Shown piece after piece: positions 7,983 to 15,754 of a stretch of 46,137 bases of DNA. Each line of letters starts with the position of its first letter. Positions within the stretch are counted from its first letter, which is position 1. Made by a program: the position numbers and the translations under genes. The DNA comes from a virus: IMG/VR virus record IMGVR_UViG_3300042864_000650, positions 1 through 46,137 of that record. One strand, written 5' to 3'. The notes beneath the pieces were generated by a model. It saw only the letters and a program-made list of their open reading frames with translations, was not told the origin of the DNA and did no database searches.

Positions 7983-9247
7983 TATTGCTTCCTACGAGAG
8001 TCCGATGACGGAGAACCACTGGTAGACGAAGATACAGAAACTGCTGGTGCCATAAATAATATACCAGTTGCGGCAACTAGTACTTTTCTTTGTCCGACGT
8101 CAATGTTTGAACCAACGGGGACATATCCATTAAATTTCCCACCGAACACGTTAATTTTATCTTCAAATTCGGCTCTGACTTCCTCTGTAGCACCTTGAAC
8201 AGCCTCAACAAGTTGTTCGGCTTGTGCGTCAGACAACTCTGATACTTCTACAGCGTCAAAGATTTCTGCGGCTTGTTCGGCTGTAACAGACTGCAAAACT
8301 TCTGGGTTAGTAGCAAGGGCGGTTGCTTCATCAGGACTGACACCTTCTTCAATAATATTATCCACAGCCGCTGCAATTTCAGATTGAGGCAACATACTGA
8401 TGGCTCCTAATAGAGCAGTTACTTCTGGGTCAACCTGTACAAGTTCTTGTACAGGTTCAGTTGTAGTGGTCGTAGAAGGCACTGTAGTGGTCGTAGAGGT
8501 ACTTGTAGTAGTGGTTGTGGGTACAGGGGCCAAAGTGGTAGTACTTGTAGAAGTACTTGTGATATTCGTCACAGGTGCTAAAGTAGTGGTAGTTTCAGGA
8601 ACCGTAGTGGAGGTTGTAGATGTTGTACTTGTCGGTAATACTGTCGTTGTCGGTGGCTCTGTTGTCGTTGTCGTTGTCAAAACGGTGGTGGTAGTAGATG
8701 ACGTGGTTGTGGTTGGTGCCAGTGTCGTTGTGGTTGTGGATGTTGTGGAAGTCGTGGTAGAAGTCGTAGACGTAGTGGTAGAAGTCGTAGAAGTCGTGGA
8801 AGTCGTTGTGGTTGGTTCTACCGTAGTAGAGGTTGTAGAAGTGGTTTGAGTAGACCCAACACCATTGAACCCCAGTTCATACCGCAAGTTCCACCCTTGA
8901 TTTGTATGCCAAGCATCAGGGTTTCCACAGCAAATACCAGCCCGTAGTCTGTAGCGACCAGCAGGTACTTCCATAGAGATGTACGACTGCAAGCCAATGG
9001 AGTCATCAATGCTGTAAAGCAAAGTGCCTTCTTCGTTATACAACCACAACATTGGGTCTGAGTTGTACCCAGTAATCATGTATGTTTGCGCTATAAACTG
9101 CGTTGTTTCATTGTAATCAAACCAAACATCTGTTGGTTCAGTGATTATTAAGTTTTCGGCTTTAGCGGGAGATGACGGATAAAACCCCAAGAATGTGAGC
9201 ATTACCCACAAGAAACCACTTGTAATCCGCAAACGGGATTTACGCAT
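7982..9247 (-). CDS. Secreted Thr/Ser-rich stalk protein
   Basis: The 421-aa protein has a signal peptide (residues ~1-30; hydrophobic core ITSGFLWVMLTFLGFY, then SPAKA). A compact domain follows at ~31-135 with paired cysteines (CCGNPDAW). A ~130-residue Thr/Ser/Val/Pro linker of TTTST and VPxTTTT repeats then leads to an acidic helical segment (~270-345), and a last hydrophobic stretch, VLVAATGILFMAPAV, precedes a basic tail. The plan resembles actinobacterial surface proteins. It may modify the cell surface of infected cells or be a virion protein (inference). TAAACT 6 nt before the ATG suggests a leaderless transcript. Confidence 0.7.
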   Translation of the reverse strand: MRKSRLRITSGFLWVMLTFLGFYPSSPAKAENLIITEPTDVWFDYNETTQFIAQTYMITGYNSDPMLWLYNEEGTLLYSIDDSIGLQSYISMEVPAGRYRLRAGICCGNPDAWHTNQGWNLRYELGFNGVGSTQTTSTTSTTVEPTTTTSTTSTTSTTTSTTSTTTSTTSTTTTTLAPTTTTSSTTTTVLTTTTTTEPPTTTVLPTSTTSTTSTTVPETTTTLAPVTNITSTSTSTTTLAPVPTTTTTSTSTTTTVPSTTTTTEPVQELVQVDPEVTALLGAISMLPQSEIAAAVDNIIEEGVSPDEATALATNPEVLQSVTAEQAAEIFDAVEVSELSDAQAEQLVEAVQGATEEVRAEFEDKINVFGGKFNGYVPVGSNIDVGQRKVLVAATGILFMAPAVSVSSSTSGSPSSDSRRKQ

Positions 9248-9253
9248 TAATAC

Positions 9254-9259
9254 AGTTTA
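9254..9259 (-). promoter_or_regulatory. -10 hexamer TAAACT, leaderless
   Basis: TAAACT is 6 nt before the ATG at 9247 and faces the divergent methyltransferase gene at 9281. Confidence 0.5.
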
Positions 9260-9280
9260 TCAGTGTTATAGTGAAGGCAT

Positions 9281-9844
9281 ATGAACAAACTAAACGTAGG
9301 ATGTGGTCCTTTTTATGCGGATGGGTGGGTTAACACTGATGTATTTCAAAGTGAAAACATAACACCTGACGTTCTAGTAAAAAGTGGAGAACCTTACCCG
9401 TTTGATGACTCATCTTTTGATGTTATCTATTTAGGTCACATCCTTGAACATATCTCTTGGAATGATGTACCGTCATTTTTAAATGAAATCTCACGTATTG
9501 CCACGCCAGATGCTCAAATTATGGTGGTTGGTCCTGATGTCTTTAAAGTTCTTAATATGTGGAAAACTGATGAGTTAGACATCAAAGATGTGATGATTAC
9601 CTTAGAACATCAAGATAAAAACTTTCAATATGAAAAATATGGTGTTATGTGGGATGGTGCTCCCCACTACTGGAACTGTCATGAAGACCGCATTATTGAC
9701 TTATTAAATAATATGGGGTTTAAGGATATTTACAATCAGTATGATGCTCTAATCCTTACAGAGGGTGATGTTTGTGGTGTTACTTGGCCTATAGTTGCAC
9801 GTGTTAAATGGCAAGTCGCTGTTTCTTTTAAAAACAGTAAATAG
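9281..9844 (+). CDS. SAM-dependent methyltransferase (class I)
   Basis: The 187-aa protein has the Rossmann motif I KLNVGCGPFYADGWVNTDVF at the very N-terminus and the post-III segment FDVIYLGHILEHI, as in small methyltransferase-11 family enzymes. It lacks room for a large substrate domain. Relatives often act on sugars or small acceptors in glycan pathways; the neighbouring glycosyltransferase and epimerase make a glycan role plausible but unproven. AAGG sits about 5 nt before the ATG. It is transcribed divergently from the secreted protein and ends before a hairpin. Confidence 0.8.
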   Translation: MNKLNVGCGPFYADGWVNTDVFQSENITPDVLVKSGEPYPFDDSSFDVIYLGHILEHISWNDVPSFLNEISRIATPDAQIMVVGPDVFKVLNMWKTDELDIKDVMITLEHQDKNFQYEKYGVMWDGAPHYWNCHEDRIIDLLNNMGFKDIYNQYDALILTEGDVCGVTWPIVARVKWQVAVSFKNSK

Positions 9845-9850
9845 ACACGA

Positions 9851-9878
9851 AGACGGACCGCTCGCAAGCAATCCGTCT
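9851..9878 (+). terminator. Hairpin between convergent genes
   Basis: AGACGGA (9851-9857) pairs with TCCGTCT (9872-9878), with an inner GCT/AGC pair around CGCA. It lies 7 bp after the methyltransferase stop and before the converging minus-strand gene. There is no T tract, so intrinsic termination is only probable. Confidence 0.5.
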
Positions 9879-9934
9879 CGGTGGGTAAAACCTCACTAAT
9901 AATTATACACCCATGTGCATAAAGATGTGAATAA

Positions 9935-10180
9935 CTACTTAACTTTCCATCCAGATGGGCTAGTAAATTCCCAACTGCCCTCGTATGGTTGTTTGACATC
10001 ATCATGGTTTACAGGCTCTACCTCATAGGGGTCGCCATATCCTTTTGCTTTTTCACGGTCATCGGTTGCAAAAGCAACACCATGAACGCTTCTATTACCT
10101 TCAATAATGTCACCAGGTTCAAAAGAAACAGGACTTCCATGCCAAAACTGTTTACCGTGTAGGTGGTCAGATGCGCTCAT
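9935..10180 (-). CDS. Small ADP-ribosyltransferase-like protein
   Basis: The 81-aa product starts MSASDHLHGKQFWHGSPVSF. The pattern HGSxxxxxPGDII, then HGVAFATDDREKAKGYG and YEVEPV, resembles minimal Arr-type ADP-ribosyltransferases (H, AT..A, YxVEP). The match is weak and catalytic residues are unproven. The N-terminal SASDHL tag recurs in other genes of this phage. The chosen ATG at 10180 forms a TGATG overlap with the zinc-ribbon gene upstream; a TTG one codon earlier is less likely. Confidence 0.6.
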   Translation of the reverse strand: MSASDHLHGKQFWHGSPVSFEPGDIIEGNRSVHGVAFATDDREKAKGYGDPYEVEPVNHDDVKQPYEGSWEFTSPSGWKVK

Positions 10181-10311
10181 CAATAAACTCCCTCACAACA
10201 AGAGTCCCTAGAGCCACAAGATTCGCACCGATAATGAGCGTGTTCAGGGCGCATTTGACCGCCACACCACACGCATTGCTCAGACAGGTCACAGACTTTA
10301 TCATCGTCCAT
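10180..10311 (-). CDS. Zinc-ribbon miniprotein (43 aa)
   Basis: A 43-aa ORF with two CxxC pairs (CVWCGGQM and CESCGS) plus a terminal CC, consistent with a zinc ribbon. It is bracketed by a TAATG overlap upstream and a TGATG overlap downstream, so it sits inside an operon. Its role is unknown; small zinc ribbons in phages can bind nucleic acids or proteins. Confidence 0.7.
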   Translation of the reverse strand: MDDDKVCDLSEQCVWCGGQMRPEHAHYRCESCGSRDSCCEGVY

Positions 10312-10784
10312 TAGTCGTAATCTGTTCCAGATTCCTGGACAAAGTCGTTAAGGTCAGTGTGCAGGACAGTTGGGTCGGGCCAATCTTCTGCTGTGGCAGG
10401 ACTACCCAATCCGTGGCGGTTGTAATCGTTGTAATCAATTAAATCTACTGCGCCACGCTTAGGGTGATGCAATTCCATCATCATTCCCGTATGTACACCT
10501 TTCCAACCTGATGGGTGCTCTATTTCATAAACGGTGGTGTCGTAGTCAGGGTTAAACCGAACAGTTCCCAAACGTCCATGTGCTGGGTTGTTTACCTCAT
10601 ACTTTTGGCGAAACTGCTCATTTTCACGATTTTGTTTTGAAAGTACGTGGTGTTCATAATCTTGGAAACCTTCGGCTTGTGCCATACCATCAAGAAGATG
10701 TTGACCAAAAGCAGCACCTGCAATTTCGCTCTCTTCACGCTTGGACATGCCAAACTGTTCACCAAAGTGTTCTTTTCCAGGCAT
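10311..10784 (-). CDS. Hypothetical phage protein (157 aa)
   Basis: No family is recognised. The protein is His/Asp/Glu-rich and begins MPGKEHFGEQFGMSKREESE. It has a central strand-rich part (LGTVRFNPDYDTTVYEIEHP, then GWKGVHTG) and an acidic end. The segment EIEHPSGWKGV resembles EFTSPSGWKVK of the downstream 81-aa ART-like protein, hinting at a shared element. It overlaps the zinc-ribbon gene by TAATG. Confidence 0.65.
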   Translation of the reverse strand: MPGKEHFGEQFGMSKREESEIAGAAFGQHLLDGMAQAEGFQDYEHHVLSKQNRENEQFRQKYEVNNPAHGRLGTVRFNPDYDTTVYEIEHPSGWKGVHTGMMMELHHPKRGAVDLIDYNDYNRHGLGSPATAEDWPDPTVLHTDLNDFVQESGTDYD

Positions 10785-10785
10785 A

Positions 10786-11073
10786 TTATTTAGGAAACTT
10801 CCACTCAGGGTTCAAATCACGGCGAATTGAACGTTGTATGTCACCTTGCATATTTTTAATAGCGTGGTGGTCACTTGGTGATTGAGACAATGTAACAATC
10901 CCATTACCAATGATTTTTAATTCATGGTGTTTTGATTTAGTTGATAATAAGAATTTAACGTCGTTGTCTACTAAAGAACCTAACATCTGTCGTACACCCT
11001 TATGGGTTACGCTTTGTTTGATATGACCATGGTTCATGTGTTGGTCGGGGTTTACGTGGTCTGATGCAGCCAT
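10786..11073 (-). CDS. Hypothetical protein, possible HicA-like fold
   Basis: The 95-aa protein carries the MAASDHVNPDQ variant of the N-terminal tag found on other proteins of this phage. Its central part (FLLSTKSKHHELKIIGNGIV, then SPSDHHAIKNMQGDIQRSIRR) recalls the HicA/dsRBD-like pattern of a K/HH strand, a turn, a strand, then SDHxxxxNxxxxIRR. The match is by eye and weak. No HicB partner is seen, so a toxin-antitoxin role is not claimed. Confidence 0.6.
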   Translation of the reverse strand: MAASDHVNPDQHMNHGHIKQSVTHKGVRQMLGSLVDNDVKFLLSTKSKHHELKIIGNGIVTLSQSPSDHHAIKNMQGDIQRSIRRDLNPEWKFPK

Positions 11074-11075
11074 AT

Positions 11076-11234
11076 CTACTTCTGTACGTCTAGACTAATT
11101 AACCATTCAGTTTCGGCAAGGCGTTGAACACTAAGGGTGATAGAACGCTTAAAACCATTACTAATAGCCATGTTTTGAGCAATAGAAATTGCTTCACTTT
11201 GTGAAATGGTATGAACGGGGTACTTAATAATCAT
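11076..11234 (-). CDS. Small hypothetical protein (52 aa)
   Basis: The ORF starts MIIKYPVHTISQSEAISIAQ and ends RLAETEWLISLDVQK, with an amphipathic helix-strand-strand pattern. Its ATG overlaps the stop of the upstream membrane protein (ATGA), and its stop is 2 bp from the next ATG, so operon packing supports it. No function is known. Confidence 0.65.
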   Translation of the reverse strand: MIIKYPVHTISQSEAISIAQNMAISNGFKRSITLSVQRLAETEWLISLDVQK

Positions 11235-11440
11235 GACCTGTTCCAAGACTTTAAGGAGTCACGAGTGCCATCAAGGGCTTCATCCAATAAACAATCAGGC
11301 TCAATAAAAACAAGATTGGCGTGTACTTTTTGAATATCTTCAACTGATTCTTGCATAAGGGTATTTACCATTTTAGAAAGAAACCAATTTGCAAAGATAA
11401 TACCTTGTAATAAAAGTACTACTTTTGCTTTTTTACTCAT
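11231..11440 (-). CDS. Membrane-anchored small protein (69 aa)
   Basis: From the ATG at 11440 the product begins MSKKAKVVLLLQGIIFANWF: a short basic head, one transmembrane helix (~6-23) and a soluble acidic C-terminal region. The start was chosen because it overlaps the upstream stop as ATGA. The longer in-frame extension lies inside the 321-aa gene. Function unknown. Confidence 0.65.
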   Translation of the reverse strand: MSKKAKVVLLLQGIIFANWFLSKMVNTLMQESVEDIQKVHANLVFIEPDCLLDEALDGTRDSLKSWNRS

Positions 11441-12402
11441 GATTCCCAAGGAAGTGGTGCAAATTCCTCGCCTGGAGCGTGTTGGTGTTCTAACCAATCG
11501 CTTGGGTGGAAAATATCGTAATCCCCCTGTTTTGCTGCTGCCATGTACTGAGTCATCAATGCTTTCCAGCGTGGGTGTTTTGTATCCATTGGTTCAGTTT
11601 TTGGCACTAGAGTTTCTTTACCATAAGCAGGTGCAAAGTCTCCCATGTCTTTTTTGCTTCCTTGTTTAGTTTCAATGTCATGTATACCAAATGAGCCAAC
11701 ACGCTCACCTTCTGGAACATTTTCTGACTCTGGGCGAATATTCATAGGTGCAACACGTACATCTGTACGAGTGCTAGGAATTGCCAAATGGGGAACTGTT
11801 GACTTAGCGTAGTCTCTTTCAGTTAACATACGGTCTGAACCCATTGATGGTTCCCATAATTCCATACCTCGTGCACGAAGCGCTTGACAACGAGGGTGGT
11901 TACAAGTAGGTCCAGCAGTCTTGATATACCATTCACCAGCAGCACGATTGGCTGCTTCAGCAGCGTTTCTAGGACGACGTATGTCAAAAGTAGATGCACG
12001 TGGTCCAGCCTCAATATCCATGCCACCAAATCCAGCACCACGGTATTTACCATGTGTATCGGCGGCGTCAAAGTCCGTAGTGTTTCCAGTATTCTTACTA
12101 CCACCTGTTTGTTCAGAACCTAACCACTCTGGGTTGTCAGCAACAGCAGCCGCACTTCTGTCAGCCGCTCTTGTGGTTTCAAAATCTGTTGCTCCTGCGC
12201 CACGTGTCCTTGCTTTGGAGTTACGAAATGCGGTGTAATCGGCATCAACGCCAGAAAAACCTACACGCATGTCTTCAATGCGTTCTGGGCTGTAATAACC
12301 ACCGTCATTACCGTCTTCAATAGTATTAAGGTCTGATTCTGTTGGTGCAACAAAATCTCCAAATTGGTCAGACAGTTTGCTGTTTTTAGGGTTATTTGCC
12401 AT
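11437..12402 (-). CDS. Hypothetical, possibly virion-associated protein
   Basis: A 321-aa hydrophilic protein, Gly/Ala/Asp/Arg-rich and probably partly disordered, with one CNHPRC motif near residue 170. It has no recognised domain. Similar loosely folded proteins fill the 38-42 kb region. Its gene opens an operon: TAGAAT lies 6 nt before the ATG, predicting a leaderless mRNA, and it is coupled by ATGA to the downstream membrane protein. Confidence 0.65.
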   Translation of the reverse strand: MANNPKNSKLSDQFGDFVAPTESDLNTIEDGNDGGYYSPERIEDMRVGFSGVDADYTAFRNSKARTRGAGATDFETTRAADRSAAAVADNPEWLGSEQTGGSKNTGNTTDFDAADTHGKYRGAGFGGMDIEAGPRASTFDIRRPRNAAEAANRAAGEWYIKTAGPTCNHPRCQALRARGMELWEPSMGSDRMLTERDYAKSTVPHLAIPSTRTDVRVAPMNIRPESENVPEGERVGSFGIHDIETKQGSKKDMGDFAPAYGKETLVPKTEPMDTKHPRWKALMTQYMAAAKQGDYDIFHPSDWLEHQHAPGEEFAPLPWES

Positions 12403-12406
12403 ACAA

Positions 12407-12742
12407 CTATTCTACATCATCAAATAACGTAGGTTTGTGACCCGTGTCAAAGTGTTTGCGGCGAGAACGTTGTTTTTTAAGTTTTCCACCTGGGGTAGGG
12501 TTATTAATGGCGTCAATTACGCTGGTGTCCTCATCTTTAGTAACAGGCACACTTTTTACTACTTTTCCTTCGGGCTTATCTTCAGCCGCTGATGCTCGTG
12601 CTGCTTCAGCCTTTCCTTGTTCTGCAAGGTCTGCTGAGTTCTCTGCTTCTTTCTTTTTACGCCATTCCGCCATCTTGCGGTCTTTATTAGGAGTAAATTC
12701 TGGTCCAGAAAACTTGTCGTAATTTTTGCCCGATAAACCCAT
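12407..12742 (-). CDS. Lys/Glu-rich hypothetical protein (111 aa)
   Basis: Highly charged, begins MGLSGKNYDKFSGPEFTPNK, then an Ala/Glu/Lys helix (MAEWRKKKEAENSADLAEQG) and a basic patch (KLKKQRSRRKHF). It looks disordered or coiled and could bind DNA or scaffold assembly (inference). Its ATG is TAATG-coupled to an upstream 7-codon ORF that sits directly under a TAAACT hexamer. Confidence 0.6.
   Translation of the reverse strand: MGLSGKNYDKFSGPEFTPNKDRKMAEWRKKKEAENSADLAEQGKAEAARASAAEDKPEGKVVKSVPVTKDEDTSVIDAINNPTPGGKLKKQRSRRKHFDTGHKPTLFDDVE
12409..12414 (-). promoter_or_regulatory. -10 hexamer TAGAAT, leaderless
   Basis: TAGAAT lies 6 nt before the ATG at 12402; it overlaps the end of the preceding minus-strand gene. 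Confidence 0.5.
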
Positions 12743-12765
12743 TAGTTGCGGTACTCTTTAGTCAT
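12742..12765 (-). CDS. Seven-residue leader ORF (MTKEYRN)
   Basis: ATG at 12765 follows TAAACT (12773-12778) by 7 nt and encodes MTKEYRN before a TAA that shares its last base with the next ATG. If transcription starts at this ATG, the ribosome would reach the 111-aa gene only by termination-reinitiation. This could also be chance; the spacing is the support. Confidence 0.4.
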   Translation of the reverse strand: MTKEYRN

Positions 12766-12806
12766 AGAATATAGTTTACATCAGACAAACCTAATAGGAG
12801 AATAAG

Positions 12807-13502
12807 ATGATTGTTGTAGGCACCACAATGGCTGCATTTGTTATGGACCAAGAGGACACTTGGGCATCTTGGATGCGTAATGCTGAGGCTGTAAAAAGCA
12901 CTCACCCAGAAGTACAGTATTTTGTGGGTATTCAAATAGACAAACGTGGTTTGGAGCCTTTTCAGCCTTTACTGGACCGACTTGCTGAGATTGGTGGTGA
13001 GTACTGGACATACTCGTTGGATGATGGTCGTACAAGTGTCACAACCGCTAACCGTCTTCGCCATATTGTTTTTGGGCAAAACCTTGTTGTGGATTACTCC
13101 CAGTCACATGGTAACTGCACCCATCTTCTATTTTTAGCCGCTGATTGTCAACCACCAGATGATGTGTTGCCAAAGTTGTTGGAGATGAATTACCCCCTTA
13201 CAGCACCTTTTATTCCAACCTACGGGTTAATGGGTCCTGTAGTAGACACCTACCCTTTCCCTGTTATGGACGCAATGGCCTCGGCAGCCGCAATTATGGC
13301 TGCTCGTGAAGTGTTTACAAAGATTCGGTGGCGTTGGGATGCTGACGAAAAAATGACAGATGACCCCTGTTATCACCATGACGCAAAAGAGTTATTAGGG
13401 ATACCTACCCATGTGCGTACGGATATCCGTGCAACCCATTTTCCTGTCGCAGTTGGTTCAATTGAATCTCGTGGGCATGACATGACAGTAGTTCGTGATT
13501 AG
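12807..13502 (+). CDS. Glycosyltransferase-like protein
   Basis: The 231-aa protein has a GT-A-like plan: strand MIVVGTTMAAF, helix, and a THLLFLAADCQPPDD segment where GT-A enzymes carry the metal-binding DxD. A late segment, RWRWDADEKMTDDPCYHHDA, follows. An acceptor or donor cannot be read from sequence. AGGAG lies 7 nt before the ATG. It is followed after 11 bp by a nucleotide-sugar epimerase, suggesting joint work on a glycan that decorates virions or the host envelope (inference). Confidence 0.65.
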   Translation: MIVVGTTMAAFVMDQEDTWASWMRNAEAVKSTHPEVQYFVGIQIDKRGLEPFQPLLDRLAEIGGEYWTYSLDDGRTSVTTANRLRHIVFGQNLVVDYSQSHGNCTHLLFLAADCQPPDDVLPKLLEMNYPLTAPFIPTYGLMGPVVDTYPFPVMDAMASAAAIMAAREVFTKIRWRWDADEKMTDDPCYHHDAKELLGIPTHVRTDIRATHFPVAVGSIESRGHDMTVVRD

Positions 13503-13513
13503 AATATATATAC

Positions 13514-14380
13514 ATGAAGATTTTAATTACTGGAGATGCTGGTTTTGTTGGTCGTGAATTTCACCGCCAATTAGATAATGGGAATGATATTACATGCGTT
13601 GATATCGTTAATGGTTTAGATGCTCGTAAGTTCTTTGCGGAAGACAATACTAAATTTGATTTAGTTATTCATTTAGCCGCAATTGTTGGGGGTAGGGCAA
13701 CTATTGAAGGAAACCCTTTAAAAGTCGCTACTGACCTTGCTATTGACTCCGATATGTTCCAATGGGCATTACGTACCAAACCAGACCATGTTGTGTACTA
13801 CTCGTCTTCTGCGGCATACCCTATTGACCTTCAAGGTTACGGTAGCGAGCACAAACTTGTAGAGGATGACATTGACCTAGATAATGTTCGTTTACCAGAC
13901 CTTACGTATGGTTGGGCAAAGTTGACAGGAGAAATCCTTGCAAAGTACGCACAGCAAGAAGGATTACGTGTTCATATCTTCCGACCATTCTCAGGGTACG
14001 GGGAAGACCAAGACCTAACTTACCCATTCCCATCTTTCATTCACCGTGGTGTGCACCGTTATAACCCCTTTTCTATTTGGGGTACTGGTAAACAGGTGCG
14101 TGATTTTATCCATATTGAAGATGTAGTTGCCGCTACCCTCAAGGCTGTAGAACTTGATGTACTTGGACCTGTAAACCTTGGGTTAGGAAGACCTACTACC
14201 TTTAATGAGTTAGCAGAGTTGGTTTGTAAAGAAGTAGGGTATACAACTACTTACGAACACCATATTGACGCTCCTGAAGGTGTTGCTTACCGTTGTTCTG
14301 ATTCTTCTAAGATGTTGAGTTTTTATACTCCCAAAATCTCTTTAGAAGAGGGTATTAAGCGTTCAGTGCTTAAATACTAG
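13514..14380 (+). CDS. NAD-dependent nucleotide-sugar epimerase/dehydratase
   Basis: The 288-aa short-chain dehydrogenase has the N-terminal NAD site KILITGDAGFVGREF (GxxGxxG), the VIHLAAIVGG strand, SSSAAYP and a catalytic YGWAK (YxxxK). These mark the extended SDR group of UDP-glucose epimerases and GDP-fucose synthases. Length is slightly short for the family. The exact sugar is unknown. It ends overlapping by 4 bp the converging 51-aa gene. TAGAAT lies 8 nt before the ATG. Confidence 0.85.
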   Translation: MKILITGDAGFVGREFHRQLDNGNDITCVDIVNGLDARKFFAEDNTKFDLVIHLAAIVGGRATIEGNPLKVATDLAIDSDMFQWALRTKPDHVVYYSSSAAYPIDLQGYGSEHKLVEDDIDLDNVRLPDLTYGWAKLTGEILAKYAQQEGLRVHIFRPFSGYGEDQDLTYPFPSFIHRGVHRYNPFSIWGTGKQVRDFIHIEDVVAATLKAVELDVLGPVNLGLGRPTTFNELAELVCKEVGYTTTYEHHIDAPEGVAYRCSDSSKMLSFYTPKISLEEGIKRSVLKY

Positions 14381-14532
14381 TTACTTTCGTCGTAATGGTA
14401 CATCTGCTGGTATTCCACATCGCTTGTTTTAAACTTACGTAGTTTTCCAGTTCTGTCGTAATACAAGGTGTTACCCTCATCGTCCGTGTACTCATTCTCT
14501 TCTGGGTCACTCCAGCGCTTTGATGTTGGCAT
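14377..14532 (-). CDS. Small acidic/aromatic protein (51 aa)
   Basis: The ORF starts MPTSKRWSDPEENEYTDDEG and contains NTLYYDRTGK, like a short WW-like or beta-hairpin peptide. Its ATG has TAGACT 6 nt upstream. It converges on, and overlaps by 4 bp, the epimerase gene. Function unknown. Confidence 0.55.
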   Translation of the reverse strand: MPTSKRWSDPEENEYTDDEGNTLYYDRTGKLRKFKTSDVEYQQMYHYDESN

Positions 14533-14538
14533 ATAACT

Positions 14539-14544
14539 AGTCTA
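14539..14544 (-). promoter_or_regulatory. -10 hexamer TAGACT, leaderless
   Basis: TAGACT lies 6 nt before the ATG at 14532 and reuses the last bases of the holin-like gene. Confidence 0.5.
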
Positions 14545-14775
14545 CTTCTTTGCGCCTTTGTCAACCTTGTTGAAGACATCATTTATCTCGTCGGCGTCAA
14601 TCTTGCCGTCATCCATGTAGGCACGGGCTAAACCTTCAATAACAGTGGCAACTCCACCAACACCAGCCATCAGGACTGCTTTCCATAGGTCAACACCAGC
14701 AATAGCGCCAGCACCAACTACAGATAGGCCAGATGCGGCAAAAACGGCAAGGATGCGGAGAAGTACTTGTTTCAC
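14542..14775 (-). CDS. Holin-like membrane protein
   Basis: The 77-aa product has two hydrophobic helices (LLRILAVFAASGLSVVGAGA and LWKAVLMAGVGGVATVIEGL). A charged tail, ARAYMDDGKIDADEINDVFN, with an EF-hand-like DDGKID loop follows. This matches small holins of actinobacterial phages, which form membrane lesions letting lysin reach the wall. The GTG start is supported by a perfect TATAAT 6 nt upstream. The putative lysin is far away at 32.2 kb. Confidence 0.7.
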   Translation of the reverse strand: MKQVLLRILAVFAASGLSVVGAGAIAGVDLWKAVLMAGVGGVATVIEGLARAYMDDGKIDADEINDVFNKVDKGAKK

Positions 14776-14781
14776 TTATTA

Positions 14782-14787
14782 ATTATA
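14782..14787 (-). promoter_or_regulatory. -10 hexamer TATAAT, leaderless GTG
   Basis: Consensus TATAAT lies 6 nt before the GTG at 14775, predicting a leaderless holin transcript. Confidence 0.6.
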
Positions 14788-15093
14788 CTATGAGTGTTGC
14801 ATAGCCTCAGTTAGAAGAGAAGCGTACTCAGGTGCTGTAATAATACCTTTGTCATACTGTGCTCTTGCTTTTGGAGGGTGGGGGATACGGTGCTCTTCCA
14901 TTAAATTAAACAATTTGACGGTTTGCGGTTTAATAAAACGTTCGTCATGGGCGTAGGCTGCCACATTATGTTCTCTAAAAGCAGCAGTAGAGGCTGTGGA
15001 TGGGTCAAAATCACTAGGAAACTCGTAGGTAGGTGCTAATGCTAATTCATATGCAGCATTTAAAACTGGGTGAGGATGGTATTGATTTTCCAT
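14788..15093 (-). CDS. Hypothetical protein (101 aa)
   Basis: A soluble, largely helical protein beginning MENQYHPHPVLNAAYELALA, with a C-terminal YDKGIITAPEYASLLTEAM segment. No family recognised. TAAACT lies 7 nt before its ATG, so it probably has its own leaderless transcript like its neighbours. Confidence 0.6.
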   Translation of the reverse strand: MENQYHPHPVLNAAYELALAPTYEFPSDFDPSTASTAAFREHNVAAYAHDERFIKPQTVKLFNLMEEHRIPHPPKARAQYDKGIITAPEYASLLTEAMQHS

Positions 15094-15100
15094 AACTACT

Positions 15101-15106
15101 AGTTTA
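15101..15106 (-). promoter_or_regulatory. -10 hexamer TAAACT, leaderless
   Basis: TAAACT lies 7 nt before the ATG at 15093 and includes the stop codon of the 216-aa gene. Confidence 0.5.
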
Positions 15107-15754
15107 CTTCTTTATTTGGTTAACTATATTTACGTCGTAGTTGTAACGAGAATCATCAGATGTAAGCCACTTGCTACCGTCTTCAACACCCCAAATAGTG
15201 TCACTAACCTCACGGTCAATCAGGTGAACACCCTTCTTGGTTGTGTGTGAGGGGTCCCAGAGGTGGACTCTATTGTTGGGCTGAATGGCAAAGTTGCCAT
15301 CTTCTCGTAAGATGACATGACCACACTTGTGGTTTGCCGAATCAATTGAGTAGTTTGTATCTGCAATGTTGTTGTCAGGGTGGTGCCAGTCAAGGGTGAA
15401 CACATACTTACCGTGTACATCTTCTTTGTGACGGTCCACATAGGTCATTGACCTTCCACGCATGTGTTCAAAGGTGGTAACGGTAATATACGGGGAGAAA
15501 CAGTTCCACATGACAAGGTCGTGGATATCAACAACAGGACTGTCTTCATCCATACAAAAGGCGTTAATTGGTGCTCTCCACCAAATTCCACCGTCTTCCA
15601 TGAGGAAATGGAACACTGGTGCCCTGTCAGTGATAGAAGCAACCCCAAAGACAATGACTGGGAACTTGAGGTCATGGCCTTCTTTTTGGTTGGTAAGGAA
15701 GTTACCTCTTACAAAACAACTAATTGGGGGGATATTAGCGTTTAATTCAGGCAT
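15104..15754 (-). CDS. Conserved phage protein of unknown function
   Basis: The 216-aa protein contains PVIVFGVASITDRAPVFHFL, WWRAPINAFCMDED, LVMWNCFSPYITVTTFEHM and later CGHVILREDGNFAIQPNNR. The layout recalls a family widespread in phages of aquatic bacteria whose function is not known. A TAAACT 6 nt before the ATG suggests a leaderless mRNA. It may be a virion or host-takeover protein. Confidence 0.65.
   Translation of the reverse strand: MPELNANIPPISCFVRGNFLTNQKEGHDLKFPVIVFGVASITDRAPVFHFLMEDGGIWWRAPINAFCMDEDSPVVDIHDLVMWNCFSPYITVTTFEHMRGRSMTYVDRHKEDVHGKYVFTLDWHHPDNNIADTNYSIDSANHKCGHVILREDGNFAIQPNNRVHLWDPSHTTKKGVHLIDREVSDTIWGVEDGSKWLTSDDSRYNYDVNIVNQIKK

Noticed and set aside
8400-8849. 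Plus-strand 149-aa Val-rich open frame
   Set aside because: It is the antisense of the Thr/Ser stalk repeats of the secreted protein; the poly-Val pattern is only the complement of ACN/TCN codons.
10786-11073. HicAB toxin-antitoxin pair
   Set aside because: Only a weak HicA-like pattern is visible and neither neighbour resembles HicB, so no toxin-antitoxin system is claimed.
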